Assembly: GCF_025716945.1 (NCBI RefSeq)
Contig: NZ_JAOVZT010000004.1
Coordinates: forward strand, 157,883-221,882
Reading direction: 5' to 3'
DNA length: 64,000 nucleotides
From: Geodermatophilus sp. YIM 151500
GTDB lineage: Bacteria; Actinomycetota; Actinomycetes; Mycobacteriales; Geodermatophilaceae
This document shows, piece after piece, positions 38,657 through 47,627 of this stretch. Each line of letters starts with the position of its first letter. The first letter of the stretch is position 1. Under the pieces are notes generated by a model. The model ran no database searches. It was given only the letters and a program-made list of their open reading frames with translations, and was not told where the DNA came from. Made by a program: the position numbers and the translations under genes.

Positions 38657-39054
38657 GTGCCGGTCCCGTGGGTCGTCACCCGCGACCGACGTGGGCTGCG
38701 CTACACGAGGGAGGACGCGGACCGGCGCGACCGCCCCCACCGTGGCCGCGGGGCGCTACGCGCGGTCGCCGGGCCCACCGTGCACCGGCTGCGCTGGCTG
38801 CTGCCGGTCGCGGGCGCACTGTTCCCGTGCGTGCCGGCCGTCGGGGTGGCCGGTGCGAGATCGGCTCGGCGGCCGGGTCCGGCCTCGTCGAACGGCTCGG
38901 GGTGGGCACCGCCGGCGCGGCGGTGTTCGCGACGATCGGGCTCGCGCCGCTGCGCACCGTCCACCTCACCGATCGATGGCTCGGTCGGCGCCCCCGGCGC
39001 CCGGGCTCCCCGGAGGTCACGGTCGTCGACGCTCCGGCGGGCAGCGCGTGCTGA
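38657..39054 (+). pseudogene. Frameshifted small hypothetical gene
   Basis: Two adjacent plus-strand frames show consistent coding bias, each for part of this stretch. From the GTG at 38657 one frame reads PVPWVVTRDRRGLRYTRED, later TVHRLRWLLPVAGALFPC, with strong G/C at third positions up to about 38850. From about 38855 the bias passes to another frame, reading EIGSAAGSGLVERLGVGTAG and AVFATIGLAPLRTVHLTDRW, ending at a TGA at 39052-39054. Joined, they would give one protein of about 130 aa with two hydrophobic segments. I do not recognise the family. It could be a true pseudogene or a single-base sequencing error. Confidence 0.5.
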
Positions 39055-39096
39055 CGCCGGCCGGCCGGGACCCGGTCCCGACGGGCTGCGGCCCGG

Positions 39097-40011
39097 TCAG
39101 GGCGTGGCGCGGGCCGCGGCGTCCAGCTCCCCGGCGTACCGGCGCACCGCCTCGCGCAGCGCGTCCTCGACGTCCCAGCCGCACTGCTCGGCGGCGGTGA
39201 CGACGGCCAGCAGCCGCTCCCCCAGCTGCTCCGGGCTGTCCTCGGCGAGCTCGGCGGCCGGAGGCACGGGCAGACCGGCGCGCGTGGCGCGGCGCACCAG
39301 CGCCGCGCCCCAGGAGGCCGCCGGCTGCGACCGGGACACGCCCTCGGTGGGCGAGCGGCGCTGCTTCTCCGCCCGCTTGATCTCCTCCCAGCCCGCCTCC
39401 ACCTGGGCGACGTCGCGCGGCCCCGCGTTCCCGAAGACGTGCGGGTGCCGGCGGACGAGCTTGTCGACCAGGTCGCCGGCGACGTCGTCGACGTCGAACC
39501 GCCGGTCGGCACCGGCCTCGGCGGCGACCCGCGCGTGGAAGACCACCTGCAGCAGGACGTCGCCGAGCTCCTCGCGCATCGCGGTGGCGTCGTCGTCGAC
39601 GATCGCGTCGTAGGCCTCGTGCGCCTCCTCCAGCAGGTAGCCGCGGAGGGAGGCGTGGGTCTGCTCGGCGTCCCAGGGGCAGCCGCCGGGCGAGCGGAGC
39701 CGGTCCATGACGCGGACGACGTCGAGCAGCCGGGTGCCCGGCGGCTCCGGGGTCCCGGCCACGACCGGGACGCCGGCCGGTTCCTCCCCCGGCGCGGCCA
39801 GGCAGACGGCGCCGTCCACGGCCGGGGGATCGGCGCCGTCCGCCGTCGGGACGTCGGCGACCACCAGGCCCTGCGCCCGGAGCGCCGCGGCCGCGGCCGC
39901 GGCCCCCGGGAGGGCGACGACCGGCCGGCCGGAGGTCACCGCCCGCCAGCCCTCGGCGCCCAGGAGGCCGGGCAGCCGCGGGCTGACCGTGACGACCAGC
40001 GTGACGGGCAC
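39097..40011 (-). CDS. mazG: Nucleoside triphosphate pyrophosphohydrolase MazG
   Basis: Predicted 304-aa all-alpha NTP pyrophosphatase that removes aberrant or excess NTPs. The N-terminal 95 residues are a separate domain that is poorly conserved. The MazG domain starts at RLLDVVRVMDRLRSPGGCPW and carries the metal motif EELGDVLLQVVFHA (EExxD), with further acidic residues in FDVDDVAGDLVDKLVRRHPH and VEAGWEEIKRAEK. GTG start at 40011. It follows the SurA-like lipoprotein gene by 17 bp, and mfd lies further upstream, the same order as mfd-mazG in mycobacteria. A longer upstream reading is the shadow of the lipoprotein gene. Confidence 0.92.
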   Translation of the reverse strand: MPVTLVVTVSPRLPGLLGAEGWRAVTSGRPVVALPGAAAAAAALRAQGLVVADVPTADGADPPAVDGAVCLAAPGEEPAGVPVVAGTPEPPGTRLLDVVRVMDRLRSPGGCPWDAEQTHASLRGYLLEEAHEAYDAIVDDDATAMREELGDVLLQVVFHARVAAEAGADRRFDVDDVAGDLVDKLVRRHPHVFGNAGPRDVAQVEAGWEEIKRAEKQRRSPTEGVSRSQPAASWGAALVRRATRAGLPVPPAAELAEDSPEQLGERLLAVVTAAEQCGWDVEDALREAVRRYAGELDAAARATP

Positions 40012-40028
40012 GGCGTCAGCTCCCGGCG

Positions 40029-40991
40029 TCAGCTCTCGGCGTCCAGGATGTCGACCGGCCCGCCGCGGCCGGGCGCGACCACGCCCTCCTCGAGCCGGCC
40101 GTAGCGCGGGTTCACGGTGACGTCGAGGTCGGCCCGGACCTCGCCCACCAGCTCCTGCACCTGCTCGTCGGCCGCGGCCAGCGCCTCCTGCTCCAGCCGC
40201 GGGCGCAGCTCCTCGAACGACGGCGTCGTCCGGTCGGCCACGAAGCCGACCACGATCCCGCCGGTCTCGGGCACCGCCACGGAGAACCCGGTGCCGGGCG
40301 CGGCCGCCGCGGCCTGCTGCCGCAGCGGGGCGGGCAGCTCGGCGGGCGGGCGCTGCTCGGTCTGCGCCAGCGTGTAGGGGCCGCCGTACTGGGCGGCCAC
40401 GGACGGGTAGCCGCCCGGGTTCGCGGTCAGCTGGGCCAGGACCGCGTCGGCGGTGGCCTGGTCGGGCACGGTGATGAAGCCGAAGTCCAGCTCGGTGAAC
40501 TGGTCGCGGACCTGCTCGTACCGGGCCTGCAGGTCCTCCGGGGCCAGTCCCTCCGCCAGGCCCTCGGACTCGGCGATGCGCTGGCGCACGAGCTGCTGGC
40601 GCACGCTGGCGAACACGTCGGCGTAGCCCAGGCCCTGGCCGGCGAGCTGCGCGAACACCTGCTCGGGGTCGTCGTCGCCGAGCAGCGCGTCGATGCGGGT
40701 GCGCACGTCGTCGTCGGTGACCCGCACGCCGTACCGGGCGGCCGCGGCCTCGTGGACGGCGTCCTGCACCAGCGTGGTCAGCACCTGGCGGGTGTAGACG
40801 TCCGGCTGCCCCTGGGCGAACGCCGCGAGGGCCGGGTCGTCGAGGCGCCGGTCGACCGCGGCCTCCAGCTCGGCCACGCTCACCTGCTCGTCCCCGACGT
40901 AGGCGGCCACGCTGGGCGACGTGCGGCAGCCGGTCAGGCCCACCAGGGCCACCCCGACGGCGGCGACCGCGGTCAGTCGACGGTTCAGCAC
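40029..40991 (-). CDS. SurA/PrsA-like foldase lipoprotein
   Basis: Predicted 320-aa exported lipoprotein. The signal peptide ends in the lipobox ALVGLTGC (Cys at about residue 22), so the mature protein is lipid-anchored outside the membrane. The N-terminal helical domain (about 30-160: VAAYVGDEQVSVAELEAAV, VYTRQVLTTLVQDAVHEAA) resembles SurA_N. The parvulin PPIase part (about 165-270) is weak or degenerate. The likely role is chaperoning secreted proteins. GTG start at 40991. In mycobacteria a lipoprotein gene (lpqU) is also found near mfd and mazG, though it is not obviously the same family. Confidence 0.82.
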   Translation of the reverse strand: MLNRRLTAVAAVGVALVGLTGCRTSPSVAAYVGDEQVSVAELEAAVDRRLDDPALAAFAQGQPDVYTRQVLTTLVQDAVHEAAAARYGVRVTDDDVRTRIDALLGDDDPEQVFAQLAGQGLGYADVFASVRQQLVRQRIAESEGLAEGLAPEDLQARYEQVRDQFTELDFGFITVPDQATADAVLAQLTANPGGYPSVAAQYGGPYTLAQTEQRPPAELPAPLRQQAAAAAPGTGFSVAVPETGGIVVGFVADRTTPSFEELRPRLEQEALAAADEQVQELVGEVRADLDVTVNPRYGRLEEGVVAPGRGGPVDILDAES

Positions 40992-41042
40992 GCCCGCGAG
41001 GTTGCCACACGCGCGCGGCGCGCCCGTGGAGTGCCTCGGGCG

Positions 41043-41105
41043 CGCCACTCGGCGGCCCGGTTCCGCGGCCCCCTGCAGGGTCCCGCCGCGAGCCTGCGAG
41101 TGGCG
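41043..41105. other. Inverted repeat in the mfd to lipoprotein gap
   Basis: CGCCACTCG (41043-41051) pairs perfectly with CGAGTGGCG (41097-41105) across a GC-rich 45-nt interior that can also fold. It lies 20 bp past the mfd stop, between mfd and the lipoprotein gene on the minus strand. It is probably an attenuator, processing site or terminator hairpin. Evidence is limited to the dyad. Confidence 0.4.
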
Positions 41106-41125
41106 GGGGCGGGGGGGGTCCTCTT

Positions 41126-44100
41126 TCAGGCTGCCCGCGGCTGCTCGAGCACCCCGGTGAGCAGGGCGTGCAGGTTCTCCAGCAGGGCGACGTCGCGCAG
41201 CGGCGTCCGCCGGTCCGGCCCGACGGGCACCTTGAGCGAGATCGTCTCCACGGTCGACTTGTAGGTGGCGCCGTCGGCCAGGCGGGCCAGCCGCATCTGC
41301 TGCGACTCGCGGAGCGGCACCGGGCTGATCCGGATGGCGCGTCCCTGCAGCGACACCTCGGTGATCCCGAGCCGGCGCATCGCCGCGCGGAAGCGGGCCA
41401 CCGCGAGCAGGTTCAGCACCGGCGCCGGCGGAGCGCCGTAGCGGTCGGTCAGCTCGTCGAGCACGGCCTGGGCCTGCGCGTCGTCCTGCACCGCGGCGAC
41501 CTTGCGGTAGGCCTCCATCCGCAGCCGCTCGCCGGGCACGTAGTCGTGCGGCAGGTGCGCGTCGACCGGGAGGTCCACCCGCACCTCCAGCGGCTCCGCC
41601 GGGGCCTCCTCGCCGCTGACCTGGGCCCGGTAGTCGGCGACGGCCTCGCCGACGAGACGCACGTAGAGGTCGAAGCCGACCCCGGCGATGTGCCCGGACT
41701 GCTCCCCGCCGAGCAGGTTGCCCGACCCGCGGATCTCCAGGTCCTTCATCGCCACGGCCATGCCGGCGCCGAGGTCGGTGTTGTGCGCGATGGTGGTGAG
41801 CCGGTCGACCGAGGTCTCGGTGAGCGGCCGGTTCGGGTCGTACGTGAAGTACGCGTACGCCCGCTCGCGGCCGCGGCCGACGCGGCCGCGGATCTGGTGC
41901 AGCTGGGAGAGGCCGAAGGTGTCGGCCCGGTCGACGATCAGGGTGTTGGCGTTCGGGATGTCCAGGCCGCTCTCGACGATCGTCGTCGCGACCAGGACGT
42001 CGTACTCCTTCTCCCAGAAGCCGACCATGATCCGCTCGAGCTCGTGCTCCCTCATCTGCCCGTGGCCCACGGCGACCCGCGCCTCGGGCACGAGCGAGCG
42101 GATCTTCGCCGCCGCCTTGTCGATCGACTGCACGCGGTTGTGGATGACGAACACCTGGCCGTCGCGGAGCAGCTCGCGACGGATCGCGGCGGCCATCTGC
42201 TTGTCGTCCCACGCGCCGACGTAGGTGAGCACCGGGTGCCGCTCCTCGGGCGGGGTGAGGATCGTCGACATCTCTCGGATGCCGGTCAGCGACATCTCAA
42301 GCGTGCGCGGGATCGGCGTCGCGGACATCGACAGCACGTCGACCGCCGTCCGCATGGTCTTGAGGTACTCCTTGTGCTCGACGCCGAAGCGCTGCTCCTC
42401 GTCGACGATGACCAGGCCGAGGTCCTTGAACCGGGTGGTGGGCTGCAGCAGGCGGTGGGTGCCGACGAGGATGTCGACCTCACCTCGCGCGAGCTCGTCG
42501 AGGATCTGCCGCGACTCGGCGTCGGACTGGAACCGCGACAGCACCCCTACCTTCACCGGGAACTGCGCGACCCGCTCGGAGAAGGTCTTGAAGTGCTGGT
42601 TGGCCAGCAGCGTCGTCGGCACCAGGACGGCGACCTGCTTGCCGTCCTGCACCGCCTTGAACGCGGCCCGGACGGCGATCTCGGTCTTCCCGTAGCCGAC
42701 GTCCCCGCAGATGATCCGGTCCATCGGCACGGGCTGCACCATGTCGGCCTTGACCTCGTCGATGGCGGCCAGCTGGTCGGGGGTCTCGTGGAACGGGAAG
42801 GCGTCCTCGAGCTCGCGCTGCCAGACGGTGTCGGGCCCGTAGGCGTGCCCCTTCGTGGCCATCCGCGCGCTGTAGAGGCGGATGAGCTCGGCGGCGATCT
42901 GCTTGACCGCCTTGCGCGCCTGCCCCTTGGTCTTCTGCCAGTCGGCGCCGCCGAGCTTGGACAGGGCCGGCTGCTCGCCGCCGACGTAGCGGGTGAGCTG
43001 GTCGAGCGCGTCGGTGGGCACGAACAACCGGTCCGGCGGCTGGTTCCGCTTGCTCGGCGCGTACTCGACGATCAGGTAGTCGCGCTGGCCGCCGTTCACG
43101 GTGCGGCTGACCATCTCGACGTACCGGCCGATGCCGTGCTGCTCGTGGACGACGAGGTCGCCGGGCTGCAGTTGGACGAGGTCGACCGCGTTGCGCCGCC
43201 GGGCGGGCATCTTCACCGCGTCGCGCATGTTGGCGCCGCGCTGGCCGGTCAGGTCGTGCTCGGTGAGCAGCGCCAGCCGGACGCCGGGGAAGGCGAACCC
43301 GGCCTCCAGGTTGCCCTGCGTGATGTGGGCGAGGCCGGCGTCCGGGGTGCGGGCGATGTCGGGCACGAGCCGGACGCCGAGGTCGGCCTCGGTGAACTGG
43401 TCGGCGGCCCGCTGCGCGGGACCCGGTCCGGCGAAGGTGACCACCACCCGCCAGCCCTCGCGCGACCAGCCGCGCAGCTGCTCGATGGCGCGCGGCACGT
43501 CACCGGAGAACCGCTCGACCGTCGACGCGGCGAGGGTGACGTGCTCGTCGTCGTCCTCGGAGGTGAGGGTGAAGGCCCCGGTGGTCCACCACGGCAGGCC
43601 GCGGAGGCGGGCGGCGGTCTCCACCTCGGCGAGGTCGCGGAAGGACGACGCCCCGAGGTCCAGCGGCGCCTCGCCGGCCTCCGCGGCGGTCGCCCAGCTC
43701 GCGGCGAGGAACTCCTCCGCCGTCCGCACCAGGTCGGCGGCCCGGCTGCGCACCCGCTCGGGGTCGCAGACCAGCACGTGCGTGTCGCGGGGCAGCAGAT
43801 CGGTGAGCAGCTGCAGCTCCGCGGCACCGTCCCCGCCCGCCCCGCCGGTGACCAGCACCGGCGTGAGCGCCTCCATGCCCTCCACGGCGATGCCCTCGGC
43901 CAGCTTGCCGAGCAGGTCGGCGAGGCCCGGGTGGTCGGCAGCCAGCGCGGTCGCCCGCTCGCGCACCGCGGGGGTGAGCAGCAGCTCCCGGCACGGCGGC
44001 GCCCACAGCCGCTCGGGGCGCTCGTCGAGCGAGCGCTGGTCGGCGGCGGAGAAGTAGCGCAGCTCGTCGACCTCGTCGCCCCAGAACTCGACCCGCACGG

Positions 44101-44758
44101 GGTGCGGCTCGGTGGGCGGGAAGACGTCGAGCAGCCCGCCGCGGACGGCGAACTCGCCCCGCTTCTCGACCAGCTCGACGCGGGTGTAGGCGGCGTCGAC
44201 CAGCGCCCGGGCGACGTCGTCGAGCTCGGCGGTGTCGCCGGGCCGCAGCTCGACCGGGGTCAGGTCGCCGAGGCCGGGCGCGAGCGGCTGCAGCACGCTG
44301 CGCACCGGGGCGACGAGGACGTCGACCGCCCCGTTCCCGGCGTCGGGGTGGGCGAGGTCGCGGAGCACGGCGAGCCGGCGCCCGACGGTGTCGGCCCGCG
44401 GGGAGAGCCGCTCGTGCGGCAGCGTCTCCCAGGCGGGGAAGGTCTCGACGCGGCGGTCGGGCAGGAAGCACCGCAGCTGCTCGGCGACCAGGTCGGCGTC
44501 CCGCTCACCCGCGGTGACGACCAGCACCGGTACGCCGGCTCCGCCGTCGTCGCTGGAGCCGCCGCCGCTGGAGCCGCCGCCGCTGGAGCCGCCGCCGCTG
44601 GTGCGGCCGCCGCGTCGGCCCGCGGCCAGCGCGGCGGCGACGAGGGGCTGCACCGGCGGCGGGGCGGTCACCGCGAGGGACGCGCTGCCGATGGCCGCCA
44701 TCACGCGGGCCATGCCCGGGTCGGTCAGGACGACGTCCAGCACGCCGCGCAGAGTCAC
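41126..44758 (-). CDS. mfd: Transcription-repair coupling factor Mfd
   Basis: Predicted 1210-aa ATP-dependent DNA translocase that removes stalled RNA polymerase and recruits UvrA. Domains in order: UvrB-homology region (about 90-450, with PAWETLPHERLSP), RNA-polymerase-interacting domain (about 525-600, LQPGDLVVHEQHGIGRYVEM), helicase core with Walker A ICGDVGYGKTEIAVRA and DEEQRFG box, translocation motif region (VATTIVESGLDIPNANTLIV, QIRGRVGRGRERAYAYF), and a C-terminal TRCF domain. An unusual Gly/Ser repeat (GGGSS units) sits near residues 50-70. GTG start at 44758. Confidence 0.96.
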   Translation of the reverse strand: MTLRGVLDVVLTDPGMARVMAAIGSASLAVTAPPPVQPLVAAALAAGRRGGRTSGGGSSGGGSSGGGSSDDGGAGVPVLVVTAGERDADLVAEQLRCFLPDRRVETFPAWETLPHERLSPRADTVGRRLAVLRDLAHPDAGNGAVDVLVAPVRSVLQPLAPGLGDLTPVELRPGDTAELDDVARALVDAAYTRVELVEKRGEFAVRGGLLDVFPPTEPHPVRVEFWGDEVDELRYFSAADQRSLDERPERLWAPPCRELLLTPAVRERATALAADHPGLADLLGKLAEGIAVEGMEALTPVLVTGGAGGDGAAELQLLTDLLPRDTHVLVCDPERVRSRAADLVRTAEEFLAASWATAAEAGEAPLDLGASSFRDLAEVETAARLRGLPWWTTGAFTLTSEDDDEHVTLAASTVERFSGDVPRAIEQLRGWSREGWRVVVTFAGPGPAQRAADQFTEADLGVRLVPDIARTPDAGLAHITQGNLEAGFAFPGVRLALLTEHDLTGQRGANMRDAVKMPARRRNAVDLVQLQPGDLVVHEQHGIGRYVEMVSRTVNGGQRDYLIVEYAPSKRNQPPDRLFVPTDALDQLTRYVGGEQPALSKLGGADWQKTKGQARKAVKQIAAELIRLYSARMATKGHAYGPDTVWQRELEDAFPFHETPDQLAAIDEVKADMVQPVPMDRIICGDVGYGKTEIAVRAAFKAVQDGKQVAVLVPTTLLANQHFKTFSERVAQFPVKVGVLSRFQSDAESRQILDELARGEVDILVGTHRLLQPTTRFKDLGLVIVDEEQRFGVEHKEYLKTMRTAVDVLSMSATPIPRTLEMSLTGIREMSTILTPPEERHPVLTYVGAWDDKQMAAAIRRELLRDGQVFVIHNRVQSIDKAAAKIRSLVPEARVAVGHGQMREHELERIMVGFWEKEYDVLVATTIVESGLDIPNANTLIVDRADTFGLSQLHQIRGRVGRGRERAYAYFTYDPNRPLTETSVDRLTTIAHNTDLGAGMAVAMKDLEIRGSGNLLGGEQSGHIAGVGFDLYVRLVGEAVADYRAQVSGEEAPAEPLEVRVDLPVDAHLPHDYVPGERLRMEAYRKVAAVQDDAQAQAVLDELTDRYGAPPAPVLNLLAVARFRAAMRRLGITEVSLQGRAIRISPVPLRESQQMRLARLADGATYKSTVETISLKVPVGPDRRTPLRDVALLENLHALLTGVLEQPRAA
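44551..44610 (-). repeat. 15-bp tandem repeat inside mfd encoding a Gly/Ser linker
   Basis: Three exact copies of cgctggagccgccgc lie at 44551-44565, 44566-44580 and 44581-44595. A degenerate fourth copy (cgctggtgcggccgc) is at 44596-44610. The unit is in frame with mfd and encodes GGGSS repeated three times, followed by DDGG, between a short N-terminal segment and the UvrB-homology region. It looks like a slippage-generated flexible linker. Confidence 0.88.
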
Positions 44759-44972
44759 AAGTGGTCCACTCCTGGATCCGGAACGGGAGGGCGAGGTGGC
44801 GATCGCGTTGGACCGGCGGGATCACACCGACGGCCTGGACCGCTGCTGCGTACGACGCAGTCGGCGTCCCAGGCTAGTCCGCGCGGTGCGGGCTCGCCGC
44901 GCCGCTCCGACGTCCGATCGGCTCGGGCGCGCGTGCGGACGACCCCGTCGGTGCCCAGCCGGCCCGAACGCA

Positions 44973-45016
44973 CGACGCGACGTCCGACCGGGATCCCCCG
45001 GTCGGACGTCGCGTCG
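44973..45016 (-). terminator. 20-bp perfect hairpin terminator
   Basis: Left arm 44973-44992 and right arm 44997-45016 are perfectly complementary over 20 bp around an ATCC loop. The stem starts 14 bp past the stop of the glycosylphosphotransferase gene on the minus strand. There is no T-tract. It should end that transcript before mfd, although read-through into mfd is possible. Confidence 0.85.
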
Positions 45017-45029
45017 CTCGGACTCGGTG

Positions 45030-46532
45030 TCAGTAGGCCCCGCGGGCCTTCAGCACCGCGTAGGCGGTCTTCCAGATGATCATCGCGTCCATGGCCAGCG
45101 ACCAGTTCTCCACGTAGCGGAGGTCGAGGCGCACGGCCTCCTCCCACGGGAGATCGCTGCGGCCGGAGATCTGCCACAGGCCGGTGAGCCCGGGCTTGAC
45201 CAGCAGCCGCCGGCTGACCGAACTGTCGTACTGCTCCACCTCGCCCGGCAGCGGAGGGCGCGGACCGACCAGCGACATCGTCCCGTTGAGGACGTTCCAC
45301 AACTGCGGCAGCTCGTCGAGGGACAGCCGGCGCAGCCAGCGGCCGACCGAGGTCACGCGCGGGTCGTCGCGCACCTTGAACAGCGGGCCGTCGGAGATGT
45401 TGGCCGACTCCAGGGCGTCCAGCTGCTGGTCGGCGCCGGTGACCATGCTGCGGAACTTGAGCATGGTGAAGGTCCGGCCGTTGATGCCGATCCGCTTCTG
45501 GCGGTAGAGCACCGGCCCCGGGCTGGACAGCCGGACGGCCACCGCGATCGTGCCGATGACCGGAGCCATCAGAAGCAGGGCCAGGAACGCCCCCGTCCGG
45601 TCGACCGCACCCTTGATCATCCGGCGCCAGCCCTCGAAGCAGGGCTGCTCCACGGCCAGCAGCGGCAGGCCCTCGAAGGGGCGGATGTGCAGCCGCGGGC
45701 CGGCCACCTCGACCAGGCCGGGCGACACCAGCAGCTCGATGTTCGTGCCCTCCAGCTGCCAGGACAGCTCGCGGAGGTACTGCGCGGCCGTCTCGCTCGC
45801 CGACGTCACGGCGATGGCGTCCGCCTCGAACCGGGTGGCGACGTCGACGACCTCGTCCAGGGTTCCGACGGGGAGGCGGGCGGCTTGGCTGACCCGGGCG
45901 CGGTCGGGCACGGTGACGCACGCGGCGACCACCTGCATGCCGGAAGTCTTCTCCCGGCGGAGCTGGCGGATCAGGTCGAGCGCCGAGGCGCCGCGCCCGA
46001 CGACGACCACCCGCTTCGTGCACATCCCGCGGGCCCGGAGGGCGCGCAGCACGCGGCGACCCAGCCACCGGCTGAGCATCGTCGCCAGGATCAGCAGCGG
46101 CACGGCGAGGACCACCAGCGCACGGCTGAGGTCGAGGTCGGCGGCGTAGGAGACGAAGCCGGCGGTGGCCAGCAGGCACAGCCCCGCGCGCCCGACGTTG
46201 CGGAACTCGTCGCTGCCTGCCCCGAACACGCGCTCGGAGTAGGCGCCGGTGATGCCGAGCAGGGTCGGCCAGGCGATCACGAGGATGGCCGCGGCCCAGA
46301 ACAGCGAACCGGAGGGGTCGACGCCCGAGGGGCGGGTGACCACGACGACGGCGCCGGCGACGAAGGCGATGAGGGCCTCGTAGGCAACGAGCGACCAGCG
46401 GTAACGGTGCGACCACGCGGCCTGCTTGCGCGGGCGGGACGCCGGTGCGCCGACGTCGACCTCCCGGACGGGTCTCACCACGGTCGCCGTCGTCGACGTC
46501 GTTCTTCCGCCCCCGTTGATGTCGAGCAGCAC
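45030..46532 (-). CDS. Polyprenyl glycosylphosphotransferase (exopolysaccharide initiating sugar transferase)
   Basis: Predicted 500-aa membrane enzyme that transfers a sugar-1-phosphate to undecaprenyl phosphate to begin polysaccharide synthesis. Four hydrophobic segments lie at about 50-160. A nucleotide-binding-like domain (RVVVVGRGASALDLIRQLRR) follows, then a fifth hydrophobic segment near 305-325 (GAFLALLLMAPVIGTIAVAV). The WbaP/WcaJ-type catalytic domain has VLYRQKRIGINGRTFTMLKF, SLDELPQLWNVLNGTMSLVG, PRPPLPGEVEQY and KPGLTGLWQISGRS. GTG start. No other capsule genes are adjacent; it sits alone between pth and mfd. Confidence 0.92.
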   Translation of the reverse strand: MLLDINGGGRTTSTTATVVRPVREVDVGAPASRPRKQAAWSHRYRWSLVAYEALIAFVAGAVVVVTRPSGVDPSGSLFWAAAILVIAWPTLLGITGAYSERVFGAGSDEFRNVGRAGLCLLATAGFVSYAADLDLSRALVVLAVPLLILATMLSRWLGRRVLRALRARGMCTKRVVVVGRGASALDLIRQLRREKTSGMQVVAACVTVPDRARVSQAARLPVGTLDEVVDVATRFEADAIAVTSASETAAQYLRELSWQLEGTNIELLVSPGLVEVAGPRLHIRPFEGLPLLAVEQPCFEGWRRMIKGAVDRTGAFLALLLMAPVIGTIAVAVRLSSPGPVLYRQKRIGINGRTFTMLKFRSMVTGADQQLDALESANISDGPLFKVRDDPRVTSVGRWLRRLSLDELPQLWNVLNGTMSLVGPRPPLPGEVEQYDSSVSRRLLVKPGLTGLWQISGRSDLPWEEAVRLDLRYVENWSLAMDAMIIWKTAYAVLKARGAY

Positions 46533-46974
46533 GTTACCCCCGTGATGTAGCAGTCTTGCGCCGAGCGACGACGAGGCTCCGTATGCTGCCGCTGCCCGGA
46601 CCGACTACGTGAACCCCAGTCGAAGCAGGAATGACGATCACGCAAAGTCATCCCGTGGTCAACACAGATGGTCACCCCTCCCCCGTCCGGGCGGCGCCAC
46701 GCACCGCCACGCCTGGGCGTTGCTCACGTTCCGTCATCGGTCGCGTTCGAGGCGGTAGGCGACGAGAACCCGACACCCGGCTCCGGAGAGTGACCATGGC
46801 CCGGGTCACCCGACCGCGTCGCCGGGCGGAGTCCCCGACCCCTGCGCTCCGAGACCTGCACCACGGTCGGTGACCGGCGGACGAGACGCCCCGGTCGACG
46901 CCGTCCGTGTGGTGCACGCCGTCCGTGGTGGTGCACAGCGGAATGATGCCCGCTGTCCGCCCCCGGACGGCGGC
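46533..46974. other. 442-bp intergenic region between pth and the sugar transferase gene
   Basis: This stretch precedes the minus-strand sugar transferase and presumably holds its promoter and leader. A short direct repeat (ACGCCGTCCGTGTGGTGC at 46899-46916, repeated with one inserted G from 46917) lies near the pth end. Small plus-strand reading frames here lack any family resemblance or clear codon bias, so I call no gene. Confidence 0.5.
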
Positions 46975-47619
46975 TCAGGTCCGCGGGTGCACCAGGTTCT
47001 GCGCACCCTCGAGACCGCGCTCGAGCAGCGCCTCGGCCGCGTCCGCCGCCTCGGCGACCAGCCAGTCGAGATCCTTGCGCTCGGTCGCGGAGAAGTCCTT
47101 GAGCACGAAGTCGGCGGGGTCCTGCCGGCCGGGCGGGCGGCCGATGCCGACCCGCACGCGCAGGTAGTCCTTCGTGCCCAGCGACCGGCTCACCGAGCGA
47201 AGCCCGTTGTGCCCGCCCTCGCCGCCGCCGCGCTTGAGCCGCACGGTCGCGAAGGGCAGGTCCAGCTCGTCGTGCAGCACGACCAGGTCGGCCGGGTCGA
47301 TGGAGTGGTAGTCGAGCAGCCCGCGCACCGGCCCCCCCGACTCGTTCATGTACGTCATCGGCCTGGCGAGGACGACCCGTCGTCCGGCCAGCCGCCCGTC
47401 GCCGGCGACCGCCCGCGCGCGAGCGCCCTTCCCCGGCGAGAGCCGGATGCCGGCCCGGGCGGCCAGCTCGTCGAGCACCATGACTCCGACGTTGTGCCGG
47501 TTGCCGGCGTAGCCGGGCCCCGGGTTGCCGAGCCCGACGACGAGGAACGGGCCCCCGGAGGGTGCGCCCGCGGGGGTGCCGGAAGTGCCGGCGCCCCCGC
47601 GGATCGTGCTGTCGGTCAG
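46975..47619 (-). CDS. pth: Peptidyl-tRNA hydrolase with non-canonical start
   Basis: Predicted enzyme that recycles peptidyl-tRNA released from stalled ribosomes. The conserved N-terminus [20 protein letters not shown], with the catalytic Asn and His, is encoded at about 47485-47545, upstream of the first usable ATG (47481). Later motifs [45 protein letters not shown] and [11 protein letters not shown] are intact. Between the in-frame upstream TGA inside rplY and this N-terminus there is no ATG, GTG or TTG. The most plausible start is CTG at 47619, with a GAGGGA site just upstream, 9 bp after the rplY stop. Length would be 214 aa. Confidence 0.85.
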   Translation of the reverse strand: MTDSTIRGGAGTSGTPAGAPSGGPFLVVGLGNPGPGYAGNRHNVGVMVLDELAARAGIRLSPGKGARARAVAGDGRLAGRRVVLARPMTYMNESGGPVRGLLDYHSIDPADLVVLHDELDLPFATVRLKRGGGEGGHNGLRSVSRSLGTKDYLRVRVGIGRPPGRQDPADFVLKDFSATERKDLDWLVAEAADAAEALLERGLEGAQNLVHPRT

Positions 47620-47627
47620 CGGATCCC

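Noticed and set aside
41168-45079. A 1303-codon plus-strand frame opposite mfd
   Set aside because: Shadow of mfd caused by high third-position GC; no recognisable domain.
46631-46873. An 80-codon plus-strand frame upstream of the sugar transferase
   Set aside because: Arg/Pro-rich, no start-site support, no family resemblance; probably non-coding leader DNA.
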